In this document: in pieces, positions 1 through 12,101 of the stretch
Layout of the letters: each line of letters begins with the position of its first letter
How positions within the stretch are numbered: position 1 is the stretch's first letter
Notes under the pieces: model-generated
The model's input: the letters and a program-made list of their open reading frames with translations, nothing else
What the model was told of the DNA's origin: nothing
The model's database searches: none
Source: Fusarium oxysporum f. sp. lycopersici 4287
Lineage: Eukaryota; Ascomycota; Sordariomycetes; Hypocreales; Nectriaceae
Direction of reading: 5' to 3'
Assembly: GCF_000149955.1 (NCBI RefSeq)
Contig: NC_030996.1
Coordinates: 1,629,467 to 1,693,466, forward strand
Length of the DNA: 64,000 nt
Program-made: the position numbers and the translations under genes

Positions 1-327
1 CGCTCGATTACCCGATGTTGCCAACGGCGAGATGTTTCCCCCAGTTGGTGGCTGTGCCGCAGCGGGTGTTTCCCACGAATTCAGGCTCAATGCAGGATCA
101 AGCCAGAATTCACTTTGTTGTTCTGGTGGGATCATGGAGTTGAGCAAGTCATCCGTGAAATCGAGGTGCTCATGACCGAACGAAAACTCATCATTCTGAG
201 GCGGAAAATACGATTGCTGAGCTCCCTGGTCCTGAATTGGCGTGTTTCTCTCATCAATAGTCCTATTCGCAAGGCCAAGTCTTGCAAAATCGAGTTCCGA
301 GAAGGTCAAGACTATCGGGTTACGCAT
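1..327 (-). CDS. Amino-terminal fragment of an unidentified protein, running off the left edge
   Basis: An open frame of exactly 109 codons runs from an ATG at 327 to base 1 with no stop, so the gene continues outside the window. An in-frame TGA lies a few codons upstream of the ATG, supporting it as the start, although an upstream intron cannot be excluded. The visible protein begins MRNPIVLTFSELDF and is rich in Gln, Pro, Asp and Glu (for example FGHEHLDFTDDLLNSM), with no recognisable domain, signal peptide or membrane segment. Such acidic, Gln-rich stretches are common in fungal transcription factors, but that is only an inference. Function unknown. Confidence 0.5.
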   Translation of the reverse strand, partial: MRNPIVLTFSELDFARLGLANRTIDERNTPIQDQGAQQSYFPPQNDEFSFGHEHLDFTDDLLNSMIPPEQQSEFWLDPALSLNSWETPAAAQPPTGGNISPLATSGNRA

Positions 328-1916
328 TAGCGGATCTCAAACCCGAGATGAAAATCTGCTTACTATCGCCATCAACGTCATCCGACGGCGGCCGTCTCGG
401 TGCACTGGACCCCATTGCTTCGGCCTATGTCCCTGCAATGGAGTTGCGGACAATCGCCTGTAGTTATTAGGTAGTTTGCGATGGTGTTGAGGCCAGGCAA
501 AGTCAGTCATCGAGCGCCTTCTTGATGACAAAAAGGCGTCGTTGACTTTCCGGAATCGGAGTGACACTAACCCCCACCTTGACCAAATTTCGTGACACCG
601 AATATGCGATACTACGTCTCCATCGCGAAACAGTCAGAGGCGATTTACCTCCTATGGCATAATCTGCTTTTTTCAGCCGCAATCGTGGCATTTCTCCGAC
701 TTTTCTTCTCCATAGTTTGCCATATTAAACTGATTACTCATGCGCATTGCACAAACCTTCTCCATACCTGACGAGTCATAAATAAGATTATCTCATCAGA
801 TCCCCTAGGAAGATAAAGCCATGCGTCACTTTAGCGGTATGAGCTTGCTTCTACGGACTGTTGGTTCATTATTTTCTCTGGAGACGGTCTGACTCACTGG
901 GTGCAGCTCTGAGCGCTGGTGGCGCTGAAGCCATTTACGATGGCAGTGAACAACACGTTGGACTTGCAAGCCGGCTAATTCTTTTCGCTTCTTCAAGAGC
1001 TGCTTATTCGAATATCCAGTCAGTGATATGCTCCATATCTGCAGTACCCCAGCTTCGGTATAGTTGTTGCTTCTCATCACGCAACAAAGATGGCGATGGA
1101 GCACGACAAGTCTATATGAGCTCTGCAAATGAATAGATAATGGCACCATTCAACTCTGTATATCGAGAAAGATCTACATTTAACGATGGCGATCCGATCC
1201 TGGTTGTTTAAACATTGATGCTACAGCTCACAAAGTGTCGCCTTTCGCTCGTCTCTGGCTGCGGCCAAGAGGCTCGAGCACGGATCATTACTTTCATCCG
1301 TTCTTACTACAGAACATCGAGCGTGATCGGAGCTATCTAAGAACTATCACGGGATTTCATTCTTGACCAAATGTTGCATCTTGAAGCCCAGCAAGCCGGA
1401 AAGCTTGCATATACCAACGCAAGAGTTCTGGCACATTCGAGTTAACCAAATCTCGATCCGGTAAAAGAACCCAATGATTCTATCGGTATCATAACTATTC
1501 TTCGACTTTCCACATCTTTTTGTGATCATCTTTGCTCTTGTATAAGTTGGGGACATTCGCGAATGATAACACAGCATTGATCCAATCAGTGCAGGTAGCT
1601 CATGGCGCGTGACGCTCTGCGTAGGGCGTGAAAATGGCTTAGGTCGGACCAAAATCGGAGCATCATTTTTGGTAGCAACGACGCTTACCGAAAGCGATCA
1701 AGTTCAACATGTTTCACATGAGTAAGTAAAAACGAGGACTTGTACAAAACCAACAGTTTAAAGGCGAATAGTATGTCACATTTGTATGAGTTGACTCGCG
1801 CCAGAGTATGACGTAGCGAAGTCTGAGATTTTGGATAGCAATAGCAGCAGTCAACGATGATGATCTGTAGCCCTCACCGCATCCTCCTCTACAAGCTGAT
1901 GAATTGGTTGGGGATA
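328..1916. other. Intergenic, no supported gene
   Basis: About 1.6 kb between the left-edge gene and the 3' end of the phosphoesterase gene. Several short frames occur on both strands (the longest is about 100 codons), but none shows a recognisable domain, consistent codon use or splice partners. It should contain the promoter of the left-edge gene. Confidence 0.5.
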
Positions 1917-3131
1917 TCAGACCGCCTCTCCTTCTTTTCCTTCACCCTTCTTGATCGCATCAACCTGGACTATCGAATGCGACAGTCCCTTACCATCCTC
2001 CTTCTCATCAATGATCATAGCCGTTAAGCTCTTCCCATATACACAGCCAGAGTCCAGACCAAAGGTGTATCTTGCAACCTCGGGCGAGTCTGCGCCAACT
2101 TGTATTCCAACTCTTGCATCATGGCCATAAACGACGATACTTCGCTTCTCAGGATCCCCAATCGAGTTCTGCCATCGATTCCAAGCATCAATCCACCAAT
2201 CGCCTTCTCGGGGTTCAAGAGGAAATCCAATAACACCCTCTTTGTACTGACCACTGAAGCCTTCGCCGTTATTAACAATATCTGCCCATTTTGATAGCTC
2301 GGTCTTTATATCAGCATCATTGACATCGCCATATGCCGCATAGCGTCGTGTCCGACTCTTGGCTCCCTTGAGTAGACCTGCTCGAATGGGTTCGGTGACA
2401 GTAGCCTCTGGGTCTGGATATACCAGTCCTCGCATGTTCATGACAGCCCATGAATCTTGTTCTTCCAGTGGAAGTAAGGGAACTAGACCGCCATGCGCGA
2501 CAAGCAGGGTCCCAGAGTTCCAGGGCGGTGATGTTGCTCCCTTTCGCAGTTTGATCCGTAGAACTAGCGGTTGTGAGGCTAACCAGGAAATTTGCTCATC
2601 GCTAAGATTGGCGGCAGTTGTAAAGTCGCTTTCCGAACTGTAAGGTTTGAGGTCCTCTGGTGATATTGACTTCAAATCGTCCTTCGTCTCGGATGGGGCC
2701 GGTTCGCCATCCTTCTTGTCATTCTCCTTTTCCGCTTCAAGCGCCAGCCTCTTCAACCGCTCAACAAGCTTCGTATCCTCCCCCCTTTTGATAGCAGAAT
2801 GCGCAGCAAGCACCCTGTCCTCATTATTCCCTCTTATCGCACTCGCCCCAAGCTCCATCGCCAACTGGACAACACCCGGACTATCAGGACCCTTGTTGAT
2901 CAAGTCCCCGACGAGAATAATTTTGTCGCCATTGGGCTTGCTATACGCGACTTTTTTCACTAATTTCTTCAGTTCGGGCAGACGGCCGTGTACGTCACCG
3001 ACGATTATGAGTCTGCCTGGGGCGATGGCATCTTGAATACGAGTCTGCAAGGAGTACCACGGAAAATCGGCATGAGAGTGTGCGGTAGAGGAATGGGTAT
3101 TTATCTCGTATTCATTTTCGTGAGAGGGCAT
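1917..3131 (-). CDS. Calcineurin-like phosphoesterase, PPN2-type (polyphosphatase-like)
   Basis: A single-exon gene of 404 aa from the ATG at 3131. An upstream in-frame ATG at 3290 would add 53 residues of low quality, so the inner start is preferred. The metallophosphoesterase signature is complete: GDVHGR (about residue 41), GDLINKGPDS (about 66), GNNED in the GNHD position (about 92), HGGLVP, and a late YGHDARVG. These residues bind the two catalytic metals. The order and spacing fit the ApaH/PPN2 branch of the PPP-like phosphatases; yeast Ppn2 is a vacuolar Zn-dependent endopolyphosphatase. A charged insertion of about 45 residues separates the first and second halves. No membrane segment is visible, unlike yeast Ppn2, so location is uncertain. 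A diadenosine-polyphosphate hydrolase is the main alternative. Confidence 0.8.
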   Translation of the reverse strand: MPSHENEYEINTHSSTAHSHADFPWYSLQTRIQDAIAPGRLIIVGDVHGRLPELKKLVKKVAYSKPNGDKIILVGDLINKGPDSPGVVQLAMELGASAIRGNNEDRVLAAHSAIKRGEDTKLVERLKRLALEAEKENDKKDGEPAPSETKDDLKSISPEDLKPYSSESDFTTAANLSDEQISWLASQPLVLRIKLRKGATSPPWNSGTLLVAHGGLVPLLPLEEQDSWAVMNMRGLVYPDPEATVTEPIRAGLLKGAKSRTRRYAAYGDVNDADIKTELSKWADIVNNGEGFSGQYKEGVIGFPLEPREGDWWIDAWNRWQNSIGDPEKRSIVVYGHDARVGIQVGADSPEVARYTFGLDSGCVYGKSLTAMIIDEKEDGKGLSHSIVQVDAIKKGEGKEGEAV

Positions 3132-3458
3132 TTTTTGGTTGTTAATTATAATCCTTGGCGAACCTTTTGAGTTTACGTTTTGGTGAGGGAGGAGAAGAGA
3201 TGGGTTTGTTACGAGCGGGCGAATCAGAGGGTGGTTATTGGGGATTGAATCCACTTTGCTGATGACGAATGTGATACGGAATGATTGCACGTGGAAACAA
3301 GGAAGGAATTTCGTATTGATAAGTCAAAGAAACAAATTGCGAGAGTTTTAGCAACTTATTTAGGAAATGGCATGAATCCCGACAGCCTTTCGACGGGTTA
3401 ATGCTGAGCGAAATTGTACCTTATAGTCGTTATATCAATACTTCTCAGTATCTAAAAA

Positions 3459-3540
3459 GGCGTGGTGGCAGAGTGGTCTAATGCGATAGACTAGAAATCT
3501 ATTCCCTTCGGGGGCGTCTGTTCGAATCAGGCCCACGTCG
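3459..3540 (+). tRNA. tRNA-Ser(AGA)
   Basis: A cloverleaf can be folded by eye. The acceptor stem GGCGTGG (3459-3465) pairs with CCACGTC (3533-3539) with one G:T. The D-arm is of serine type (TGGCAGAGTGGTCTAATGCG). The anticodon stem ATAGA/TCTAT encloses CTAGAAA, giving anticodon AGA at 3493-3495. A long variable arm (around 3503-3515) marks it as a class II tRNA, and the T-loop is TTCGAAT. No intron is present. Confidence 0.93.
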
Positions 3541-5385
3541 AATACTTCCTTTTGGCCACTTCACCAATCTGGCACTATTTTTATCACAATTTTCAATTTG
3601 TTTATCTTTTTTCTTAGTTTGAATCTTCCTTGAAAGTATCGAATTTGTTAGTTGACTAGAAATATAATTGCAGTAATTTAATAATAATATCTTATCCTGT
3701 TACTATTACATATGATGGGATAATTTAATATACCAATGGACAAGAGCTTATTATTTCAGAACAGTTTATAACAGACTATATTTCAATTATAAACCTTCTC
3801 CGAGGTATCTACAACTCTATTATTTATTTCAACAATTTGAAATAGGCTCTTTAACTACTATAATGTAATAGCAGGTGGTTTCTGAGTAATTTAGGGTAGG
3901 CTGAAGAATACCAGTTATGTCTACCGTTTAAGCATACACCTATGCTTCCGCAATAACCTACGTGCAAGATCCCGTAATTCTTTAAAGGCCTTTAGGTTGA
4001 ATTAGTTTCACATGAAAAAGATCGTTTGAACGGCATCTAATGTTAGACGCCTCAGTGGAAGCAAACTCCACCGAGGAAATCGTGCTCAGCCCTTCACAGC
4101 AGGGGATATGTAGAGTTCATTAGATCCAACAAGACTACGCTGACGCGTTCCCCATTTCTCCTTTGTTCAGAGGGCCAAAGAGCTTAATTGCCGCCAAGGA
4201 AGGTGGTGTGACAAATGCATGATATGATTTGCTTTAGCTCTATAATTCTGATCAAGCAAGAAATCCCCAGCTTCCAGTTCCCCGGGATGTCCAGACCCAA
4301 AGCAGCAGGGCTGAAGAACCAGAAAGCCTAGAAATGCGATATCTCTCGCATGGCATGCTCTACGGACAATCCAGTGGCATGGTTAACGTCTGGACCTCAA
4401 AAAATTCTCTTAACAAAGAAGCCTTCGGGGGGTAGCGTCGCATACCAAACGCTCTCAGCTACTAGAAACGCCCCAAAAAGCTTGATTGTTGTCAGAAACG
4501 ACGAAAGCGTGGAAACTTAGATGCCGGAAACTACGAGAGAACCAATCGTGGCTTGCGCTGTGTGGGGGGCTAGAATCGTTTGTCTTTGTTGATTGTCGTG
4601 TTGATTGCTGCTTGCGTAACCTGATAGTTTGGCCCTGCATTCCAAACGCGCGGGCCCCGTTGACCAGGCCCAGGTCCCAGGCACGATACCGAAAATCGCT
4701 GCCAAGATCAAGGGTTCAATCGTCTTTTTCAACGATGAATATTGTGCTATTGAACGTTGCATTAACACATCTTGGCATCTTTGTTTATGTTTGAGTGGTT
4801 TGAGCAGCTGTTGTAAGACATGTCAAGGGATGACGAAAGACCAACAACTCCCGCGATAAGGGCGACGCTTGTTTTGGCGCATCCTTTGTGCCTTGCAGGT
4901 AAAATACAGTTTTAGCCTCTTTTACTACCTCGTAGTGGCTGTAGCGTATAGACTCAGGGTCTTGTTAGTCGAAGGTCGAATTCGGCAACTCGGATCTGGT
5001 GGAGCCGAACCAACTGAACTTGGCAACTTCGGATGGTGAGGCCGCTGTAAGCAAGCCTCGATCATTCCACACTAACAAAACCGCTCGGAATCTAGGCCCT
5101 GCTCTCCACTTCAGCTCTCGTTGGCCTGCGATAATGGGCACTTGAAATAAGATCCAGCTGTTCCCCTGCTCTGGGGATCTACCTTGGCAGAGTCGCATCA
5201 TTCAGTGTTACGCTGTACGCTTGTCTTGTAAGTCAAGTCTGCACACAGAACAGATCGAGTCGTGTTGCACGACTCAACTTGTAACATGGCAAACCTACAG
5301 TACTGACTTATTCCTCCAGGTATTAAGGGCTAGATCGTACCCAGGCAGTCACCCGACGGCCACCTCGTCTTCTCCCGACGACAAG
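3541..5385. other. Intergenic, AT-rich directly after the tRNA
   Basis: About 1.8 kb without a supported gene. Bases 3560-3960 are strongly AT-rich with poly-A/T runs and no open frame, as expected of RIP-affected or non-functional repeat DNA in ascomycetes. From 4000 on the composition is normal, but only short frames without recognisable content occur. The last few hundred bases should hold the promoter of the next gene. Confidence 0.5.
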
Positions 5386-6776
5386 ATGTCGATGTTTGGT
5401 CGGTTCCAAGAGAGCAAGAAACAATGGCGTAACTGTATAGTGGCCTGTTTCGCAATCTATGCTCTCGGTTTTCTCTTTTTTTACTACAGCTTCCCGGCCT
5501 TTGGTGACTTTCATCGTCCTCATCACCATGCTGTCTCTGTCACGAAGCAGTCAAAACATGTCAAGCCAGATAACATCACCGTCAGTGGACTGGTGTTCTA
5601 CGGTCGACAAAGCCGAGTTGAAATAATGAAGTGCTTCATCGAGCGTAATCTGGTCGAAAACGGAGGATGGCTCGACGAAGTTCTCTGGGTCGTCAACACT
5701 GAGCAAAAAGGGGATCTCCGATATCTCGAAGAGATCCTGGCTTCCAACCCGGAGCGATACAAGAAGATCTATTCCGACGAGATCGCAGGGACTTACACAT
5801 ACAAGAACATCTGGAAGAAGTTGGACCGTGGAAAGTACTACGTCAAGATTGACGATGATGTCGTACGTGCAATATTATTGTCTTGGTTCGCTAAACACTA
5901 ATCACTTGTCTCGCAGGTCTGGATCGACGACGACGCTATCCCCAGTCTTGTCACACGCAAAGTCCAAAATCCCAAGGACTTTGTTGTCTCTGGCAATATC
6001 ATCAACAACCCCCCTCTTGGCTTCTTTCATATGCGCATGGGTGCCATTCATCCATACTTCCCAGAGGCTTTTGAGCCATTCAGCGTCACAAACGCCACTG
6101 ATTACTGGAGACCTTCCCGACATCCCTCGTGGGATGGGCCCAAGAAGTACAAGTGGGAACTCAAGAATGAACCTCCTTCCTGGCCTCATCATCGATGGCT
6201 GCGAGTCCCTGACGATTCGATGCTTGATCAGACTCCTGCTGCAGAACTCAAGTACGACATTTGGGGCGATAGCTACCGCAACTGGGCTATCGCTTCTCAA
6301 ATGCACATGTCTTTATTTGAGAACATCGAGAAGAACCAATTAGACTTGTACAAGTTCGAGAAAGCTTGGACTATGTATGAAGATCGAATTCGAATCAACT
6401 TCATGTGCATCTATAGTGATGACATCCTGGACACGGATCCTGAAAATTGGCCCCAAGGACGGGGTGACGAGGACATGATTGTTCTCGATCTCCCAAAGAA
6501 GCTCAGGCGACGTAAGTCTCCCATAAACAATCCACTATACTTTAACACTAACACTCTCTGTCAGCTGTTGTGATTCAAGGCGACGCTCTAGCCGCTCATT
6601 ACCAGTACATGGACCAGAAGCAATTGGAATCAACCGATATCCTAAAGCGATACCACTCCATTGCAAAGGATAAATACTGTCTAAGCTTAGATGCAGCTCG
6701 GGGCGTCGCGGAAGCAGATCTGAAACAAAGGTCGATTCGAGGTCTCTTTTCCACCCCAAGTGGGTATGATGTTTGA
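5386..6776 (+). CDS. Type II membrane protein, glycosyltransferase-like, family not recognised
   Basis: Three exons: 5386-5862, 5917-6511, 6565-6776. Both introns (54 and 53 nt) have clean donors (GTACGT, GTAAGT) and CAG acceptors and keep frame. The first ATG followed by a good frame is at 5386; a frame reaching further upstream has no ATG. The protein has a short cytosolic start (MSMFGRFQESKKQWRN), one hydrophobic anchor (about residues 17-35) and a large lumenal part, the layout of Golgi type II enzymes. A KIDDDV...WIDDDA acidic cluster sits at the first exon junction and could be a DxD-type metal/nucleotide-sugar site. I do not recognise a named family; the glycosyltransferase reading rests on topology plus the acidic motif and is tentative. 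Confidence 0.75.
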
Positions 6777-7408
6777 TGTCTATAATACGGAGTTATATAT
6801 CCTAGGATGGGAGCGTGTCGGTTATTATGCTAGAAATTGCACCAGTCGTTTTTTCACCGCTTCATCTCATGCCTTGTAGTTTGTGCACCTTTGTGAAACT
6901 TGCAAATATAACTTGGTTTACGGGTTGTTTTATCTCGGTTGTTTGTTGCCGTTGAGGTTACATGGCATACGATGGTCCTAGCCTGCGATGGGGATAGGGG
7001 CTAGCATCGTCAAGACCCTCTTTTGGGAGAAATCGTACTATCACCACAGTACTAATGGTCACTACTATTAGGATCTTCATTCATTATCGGCTGACGAGGT
7101 CTAGAAGCGCAAGGCGACAAGAGACCTTGGCCTGGACGAGAAAAGTACCTGGTCACAGAGCGTGCTTAGCTCATCATAAGCTATTCCGAACCTACCTATT
7201 CGGGTCGAGGATCCAAGCTGTTTGACATCTTTCACGCGAGGCGAACTGATTTACGACTGAATGAGAGGTAACTTCTCACAGCAGAGCTGTGGCCTGATGC
7301 CTTTAGAGTGATTGGAGCTTCACGTTGAGCCAACTGGTAGAAAAGATATTATTTTCGAGACAGATACAGATTTTTGCCTGCTATATACACTAATATGATA
7401 TTATTACT
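6777..7408. other. Intergenic between convergent genes, nothing seen
   Basis: About 630 bases between two converging 3' ends. It presumably contains both 3' untranslated regions. No open frame or repeat was noted. Confidence 0.5.
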
Positions 7409-8725
7409 CTACTTTCGAGAGTGAGTGACTGTCCATCGAGTCTCAACACTGATCTCGTTGTTCTTCATCTCAGAAGATCCAACAGTCAGGTTCTTCTCCG
7501 ACCCTGACTCATCAGGGAATCCTGCAACAGCATAACCGTGCTGCAGCTTATCATTCGGCCTGTAGTCATCCATCTCCCAGGTCGACAAGTTTGGGTCTCG
7601 AGCGATTTCAGGCTGGGTGCTGGCGGCACCTGATCGGCTGGCGTCCCTGAATCCTGTTGACCGTTCGGTAGAGTACTCATCCAATCGAGACCCCCCCATT
7701 CGCTTCTTGTACTTGGCGTAGAAAGGTCGCAGCATGGGAATGCTGACGCAGAGGATGGCCAGGTTAGGCTCGAGGATGAAGAGGAAGATGGTGGTGGGCA
7801 TGGTTCCTGTAACATTGTTGTTGAGATCGACGGTTGAGATGTAGATGAGTCGGAAGACAGCACAGACAACACAACTGTTCGAGTCAGTATATACTTCTTA
7901 CATCAAGAGTGACGAGACCTACGCAAGACCCAATGCGAAACAAGAGGTGATACCAATCTTCTCCGCACGGCGTGTCTTCAAGTTCCAAACGCTATGCATA
8001 GGAAGCGCCATAATGATCAAGTCTCCAATAGCGTTGGTAGCGATCAAGGACTGAATCATGGGGATGTACGCTCCACACTTTCCTTGAGCAGTCCACTGAG
8101 CAGAGACTGGGTTGCACAGGAAGATACAAGCACAGAGATAGGCGATGAGCCACATGCCGACAAAGACGAGGGCAGCCTTGGATGACTTTTGCATGAAGCT
8201 TGTTGGGAAGACTCGGATGAAGAAGGCCAACATGCTCGCTTTGACGGAGGCGAGAAGGGTGACATAAATGGCTTGCATGCAGAATGTCAACTTAAGGATG
8301 AAAGGAATATTCGCGGCGACTGGATCGAAGAGTTAGTAAACGATACTGGCGTAGCGTAGAGGCAGATGATCGGTAGTCGACTGCGGGTGAGGGAACGCAC
8401 GCTCAGGGTGTTTCGCTAATTCGTAACCATTTCCAACAGGTGCAAAAAGTCCTTGACAACACAACATCGCCACGCCCAGCGGCTGCCATCACAGTCAGTA
8501 ATGGCCGACCTCAGCCAGAGATAAGTCACCAACCGTTGCGAAAATAACGAATCCATCATCCCATCCAAGCCCAGGTCCCATAAGTCTTCCAATGACCCGC
8601 AGAGTGACGACGATCAGAACCAACAACACGATCAAACAATTGATGACAAGTTCGGCTTTGACATAACCCAATATGGGCATGTAAACCTGCGGTGTCGATA
8701 TCACCTCAACTGCTTCCGCCGACAT
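7409..8725 (-). CDS. PTH11-like seven-helix membrane protein (fungal rhodopsin-like domain)
   Basis: Four exons: 8725-8534, 8482-8401, 8319-7923, 7874-7409, giving 378 aa in one frame. The first intron contains a TACTGAC branch site and uses a GTTGGT donor. Hydrophobic helices alternate with short loops. The family pattern of the fungal SAT4/PTH11 rhodopsin-like domain is visible: LGWDDGFVIFA after helix two, GNGYELAKHPELAANIPF before helix three, LCNPVSAQW, and a FILEPNLAILCVSIPMLRP stretch in the last helices. The C-terminal tail of about 100 residues is polar, rich in Ser/Asp/Glu, and probably cytosolic. No N-terminal CFEM domain is present. Members are orphan G-protein-coupled-receptor-like proteins; Magnaporthe Pth11 senses surfaces. 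The ligand here cannot be inferred. Confidence 0.88.
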
Positions 8726-10614
8726 GATGGGAAGCACTCAAAGCGAAACAAATACGCCGAACAAGAGAAATTCACAATACAGGGAGGAGCTAAAAGGAAC
8801 CCATTCTTCCTTATATAAACAGGAACCATAAGCAGGTCATGTCGATCACTTTACTCCAAGCGAACGGCTTGGGAGAAAAGGACCTGCATTAGCTGGGGGT
8901 TCTTTAACGGAAACTTGGCCCAAATGAGACTGGTTTGTTACAGATGACTGAGACAAGACATACGAGTCTGCACTTGGCTGTGGTCTCTTTGCCTATTCGA
9001 GTGCAAAGGCTCCGCTGCGTGAAGGATAACCCTGGGATCCTTGGGGGCAACGGCCTTGGAAAGATGCAGTGACGAGGCAAGGAGATCCTTGACAGGGCCT
9101 TTTAGCCAGCGCGGATGACGGATCCGTGGCGAACGGGACTTGGCGCGGCAATGGGGGGGAGGAGCCTCAATGCTGGGTCTTGATACACTCAGGGGGATGG
9201 ATTGGATGCTTCGGTTGGCGTTGTATATCCGAGCCTCACGTGAGAGGCTCATTTGCGACCCAACGGAAGAAAAAGACGATACGTAAAATAACATCTTGGC
9301 ATCCAGAATATTGGTGCAGGAACAGGCGAACGAACCGAAGTTGCCGCATGAAACATTTTGATTATAGACTACTCCACTATCAAAGACACTTTCTCGACTC
9401 CCGCAGCCGTAACATCGTAAACGGGTCGAATGAAAAGCCGGGAAAGTGCCGGGTTTCTAGTGCTTCCATGGCGAAAAACCACAGTGTCAGGGCTGAAGAA
9501 CAAGCTCACCGTCTTGTCTCAAAGAGAATTGGCCAGCTGACCTACACATTATAAAACAAAGTCTTATAGGGCTAAGATCATCCGAGGGCTTGAGAACAGA
9601 CAATGCGGAGAAAAGCAAAAAAACGGCCCTCCCGAGATAATAAAGAGAGAAAGGCTCAAGAAATGGTCGACTGAAATTACTCGCCAAGAATTTAGAAACA
9701 GCGGAGTATTTCTGGGGCCCGTCCCGTCTCGTTCATTGACCACTTGGTGAACAATCCGCCGTCAAGCGCCTCCATGCATCCCAGTGTTCCCCATATATAA
9801 TAACCCACATGGAATTCAAAACGAGATTTTAGCCTGCATCCTGAAAATATCCTTCGGAGAACGTTAGCCTACTGTAGAAAATAATCTGCTCACTGTCCAA
9901 ACGGATCATGTTTTATCCCCTGGATTGAGTGACGATCTTGCACAAGAAGAGCGCAGTTCGCCGATGCTCGAGCACAATGAGAGAAAAAAACCGCACTGAC
10001 TCGACACTAGGGGAAACAAATACAGGACTGCAAGATAAGCTTCCCGTGCTGCCCGTCGATGGTTTGGCACAAGTCTAACGGTCGCAAAGCGCCTTTTTCA
10101 CATATGGGAATTAATTTTGAGTTTCGGAAATATCGATCGAAACGTTGACGTGCTTCTGGATGATACCGTAAACCCTTCTATCACATCACATCCTTCCTTG
10201 TCACAGCAACCCCCCGTTTTTCCTTGCCACACCACGTTATGGCTGCCCACAATCCAGGTTGTCGGTGTCCTTACTCAATGTCCCCGTCGCATGGACGCTG
10301 CCATGCATGAAAGGAGGTCTCAAGGGTCCTCCCTGCTAGAACGCTTCGTCGGAAATGCAACCCTCATGCCCCCCGGAGACCGCCACCGTAAAGGTTTAGG
10401 CCAAGACCGCACGGCAACGTAGCTTTTTTAATCACGGCAAACTCGCGTCGTCCTTATAAAGTATGGTTTGGCTGTATTTGACTGGACGGAACTAGGTTTA
10501 AAAAGCAACGTTTTTTCGTAAAACCAGACCAGCATATCACGATCTCCACCAAACCGTCAGCAAATATACCCACGAAACAAAACATTTTTCTTTTGAACTT
10601 TCCCACACATCATC
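8726..10614. other. Long divergent intergenic region
   Basis: Nearly 1.9 kb between two divergently transcribed genes, so it should contain both promoters. Short frames occur (for example 9126-9554 on the plus strand), but their predicted products have no recognisable features and are Arg/Ser/His-rich as random frames are. No repeat or RNA gene was recognised. Confidence 0.5.
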
Positions 10615-11673
10615 ATGACATCCTCATACACCACCAAGCAATGGGTCCTCGCCAACAAGCCTGCAGGGGAGCCTGTCCTGTCTGGCCCAGACGCTACCTG
10701 GAAGCTGCAGACCGTCACACTGCCTGAGCTGAAGGATGGCCAGATCCTCGCCAAAGTCCAGTATTTCTCCAACGACACTGGTCTAAGGAACTTTATCCAG
10801 AGCACTGTCGCGCCCGAGCGCTTCTACGTGCCTACAGTACCCCTCGGTTCACCCATGCGATCCGGCATCATCGCTGAGGTGGTTGAGTCCAAGTCGGACA
10901 AGTTCAAGGTCGGTGATCTCTGCATGGATTTCCACCTGGGAACCTGGAGCGAATATGTCATCCTGGAAGCCGAAAACTCCCAGGCCCTCGCGCCCCTGCC
11001 CAACGGCCTGCCCACCACTCACTTCCTTGGTGCGTTTGGTGCCTCTGGTCTTGCCGCGTATACCGGCTTGTACTATGCCGGTGAGGCTAAGCCCGAGCAC
11101 ACTATTGTCATCTCAGCCGCTGCTGGCGCTACTGGCTCTATGGCTGTTCAGATCGCCTCCAAGATCCTTGGCGCTAAGCGAGTCATTGGTATCACCGGCT
11201 CTGACGAGAAGTGCGAGTGGGTGAAGAGCATCGGTGCCCACGAGTGTCTCAACTACAAGAGCCCTACATTCTTGGAGGATCTCAAGGCTGCTACTCCCGA
11301 TGAAGTCGATGTGTACTTCGACAACGTCGGCGGTGACATCCTCGACGCCATGCTGACCCGCGTCAAGAAGCACGGCCACATCGCTGTCTGCGGTGCCGTC
11401 AGCGGATATAACTCTGACGAGCCCATGGCTCTCAAGAACTGGTTCGAGCTTATTTCCTGCAGAATAACCATCCGCGGCTTCATTATGCTCGATTATATGG
11501 ACAAGGTGCCCGCCATTCTTGGCGAGCTTATTGGCGCCACTGCCGATGGCCGCATCAAGCTCGAGGCTGCTGAGACAGTTATTGAGGCGCCTATTGAGCA
11601 GCAGCCTGAGGTTTGGATGAAGCTGTTCAGCGGTGTCAACCAGGGCAAACTCCTCACTAAGCTCATCATTTGA
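10615..11673 (+). CDS. NADP-dependent alkenal/enone reductase (MDR superfamily, LTB4DH/PTGR type)
   Basis: A single exon of 352 aa starting MTSSYTTKQWVLANKPAGEP. The N-terminal GroES-like half and the C-terminal Rossmann half are both present. The cofactor signature is AAAGATGSMAVQIA (about residues 164-177), and FDNVGGD (about 237) is typical of the medium-chain reductases that reduce alpha,beta-unsaturated aldehydes and ketones. The catalytic zinc cysteines and histidine of alcohol dehydrogenases are absent, as expected for this branch. The length matches the family (about 330-350). It is probably cytosolic and detoxifies reactive enals or acts on a secondary metabolite. No co-transcribed neighbour is evident. 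The family call is secure; the substrate is not. Confidence 0.92.
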   Translation: MTSSYTTKQWVLANKPAGEPVLSGPDATWKLQTVTLPELKDGQILAKVQYFSNDTGLRNFIQSTVAPERFYVPTVPLGSPMRSGIIAEVVESKSDKFKVGDLCMDFHLGTWSEYVILEAENSQALAPLPNGLPTTHFLGAFGASGLAAYTGLYYAGEAKPEHTIVISAAAGATGSMAVQIASKILGAKRVIGITGSDEKCEWVKSIGAHECLNYKSPTFLEDLKAATPDEVDVYFDNVGGDILDAMLTRVKKHGHIAVCGAVSGYNSDEPMALKNWFELISCRITIRGFIMLDYMDKVPAILGELIGATADGRIKLEAAETVIEAPIEQQPEVWMKLFSGVNQGKLLTKLII

Positions 11674-12101
11674 GAAGCTTGGGTGGATAAAATAAATAGT
11701 TGATGAATTTAGGCGGGCATTTGCATTCTAGCGTTGCCATTAAATATTTAAAAGTCAAAATGCCCATCGAGCAACGCGTAAAGTGAAGCCAAAGGTATTA
11801 AAGCAAGATAACAAAATAAGGTGTTTGTTTTCAACACAACACAATATAAGGCGTCATACACTACGCCAAAAACACAATAACCTTAATGTTAAGTCTCAGC
11901 AGATCACACAGCTGCTGCCTTGAACCTTAAGATCCAACTGAACAAGTGGCCTCAATCCACGAGCATAAAGAAGATGTTTCCCCCGTCCTTGGCAGGCCGA
12001 ATGCCCTCTCCATCGTCACCCTCTCAAGGCGATCACCACCAAGGCTCCAACCCCAAAAGGCCACATCAAAACAAGCCAAGAACCCTCACTTCCATCACAA
12101 G
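11674..12101. other. Short intergenic region
   Basis: About 430 bases, AT-rich around 11700-11880 (3' region of the reductase). The frame of the next gene is open back to an ATG at 11946, so part of this stretch may be coding if that earlier start is used. Confidence 0.4.

Noticed and set aside
9126..9554. 142-codon plus-strand frame in the 8.7-10.6 kb gap
   Set aside because: Composition is Arg/Ser/His-rich like random frames, with no domain, no splice partners and no promoter cues.
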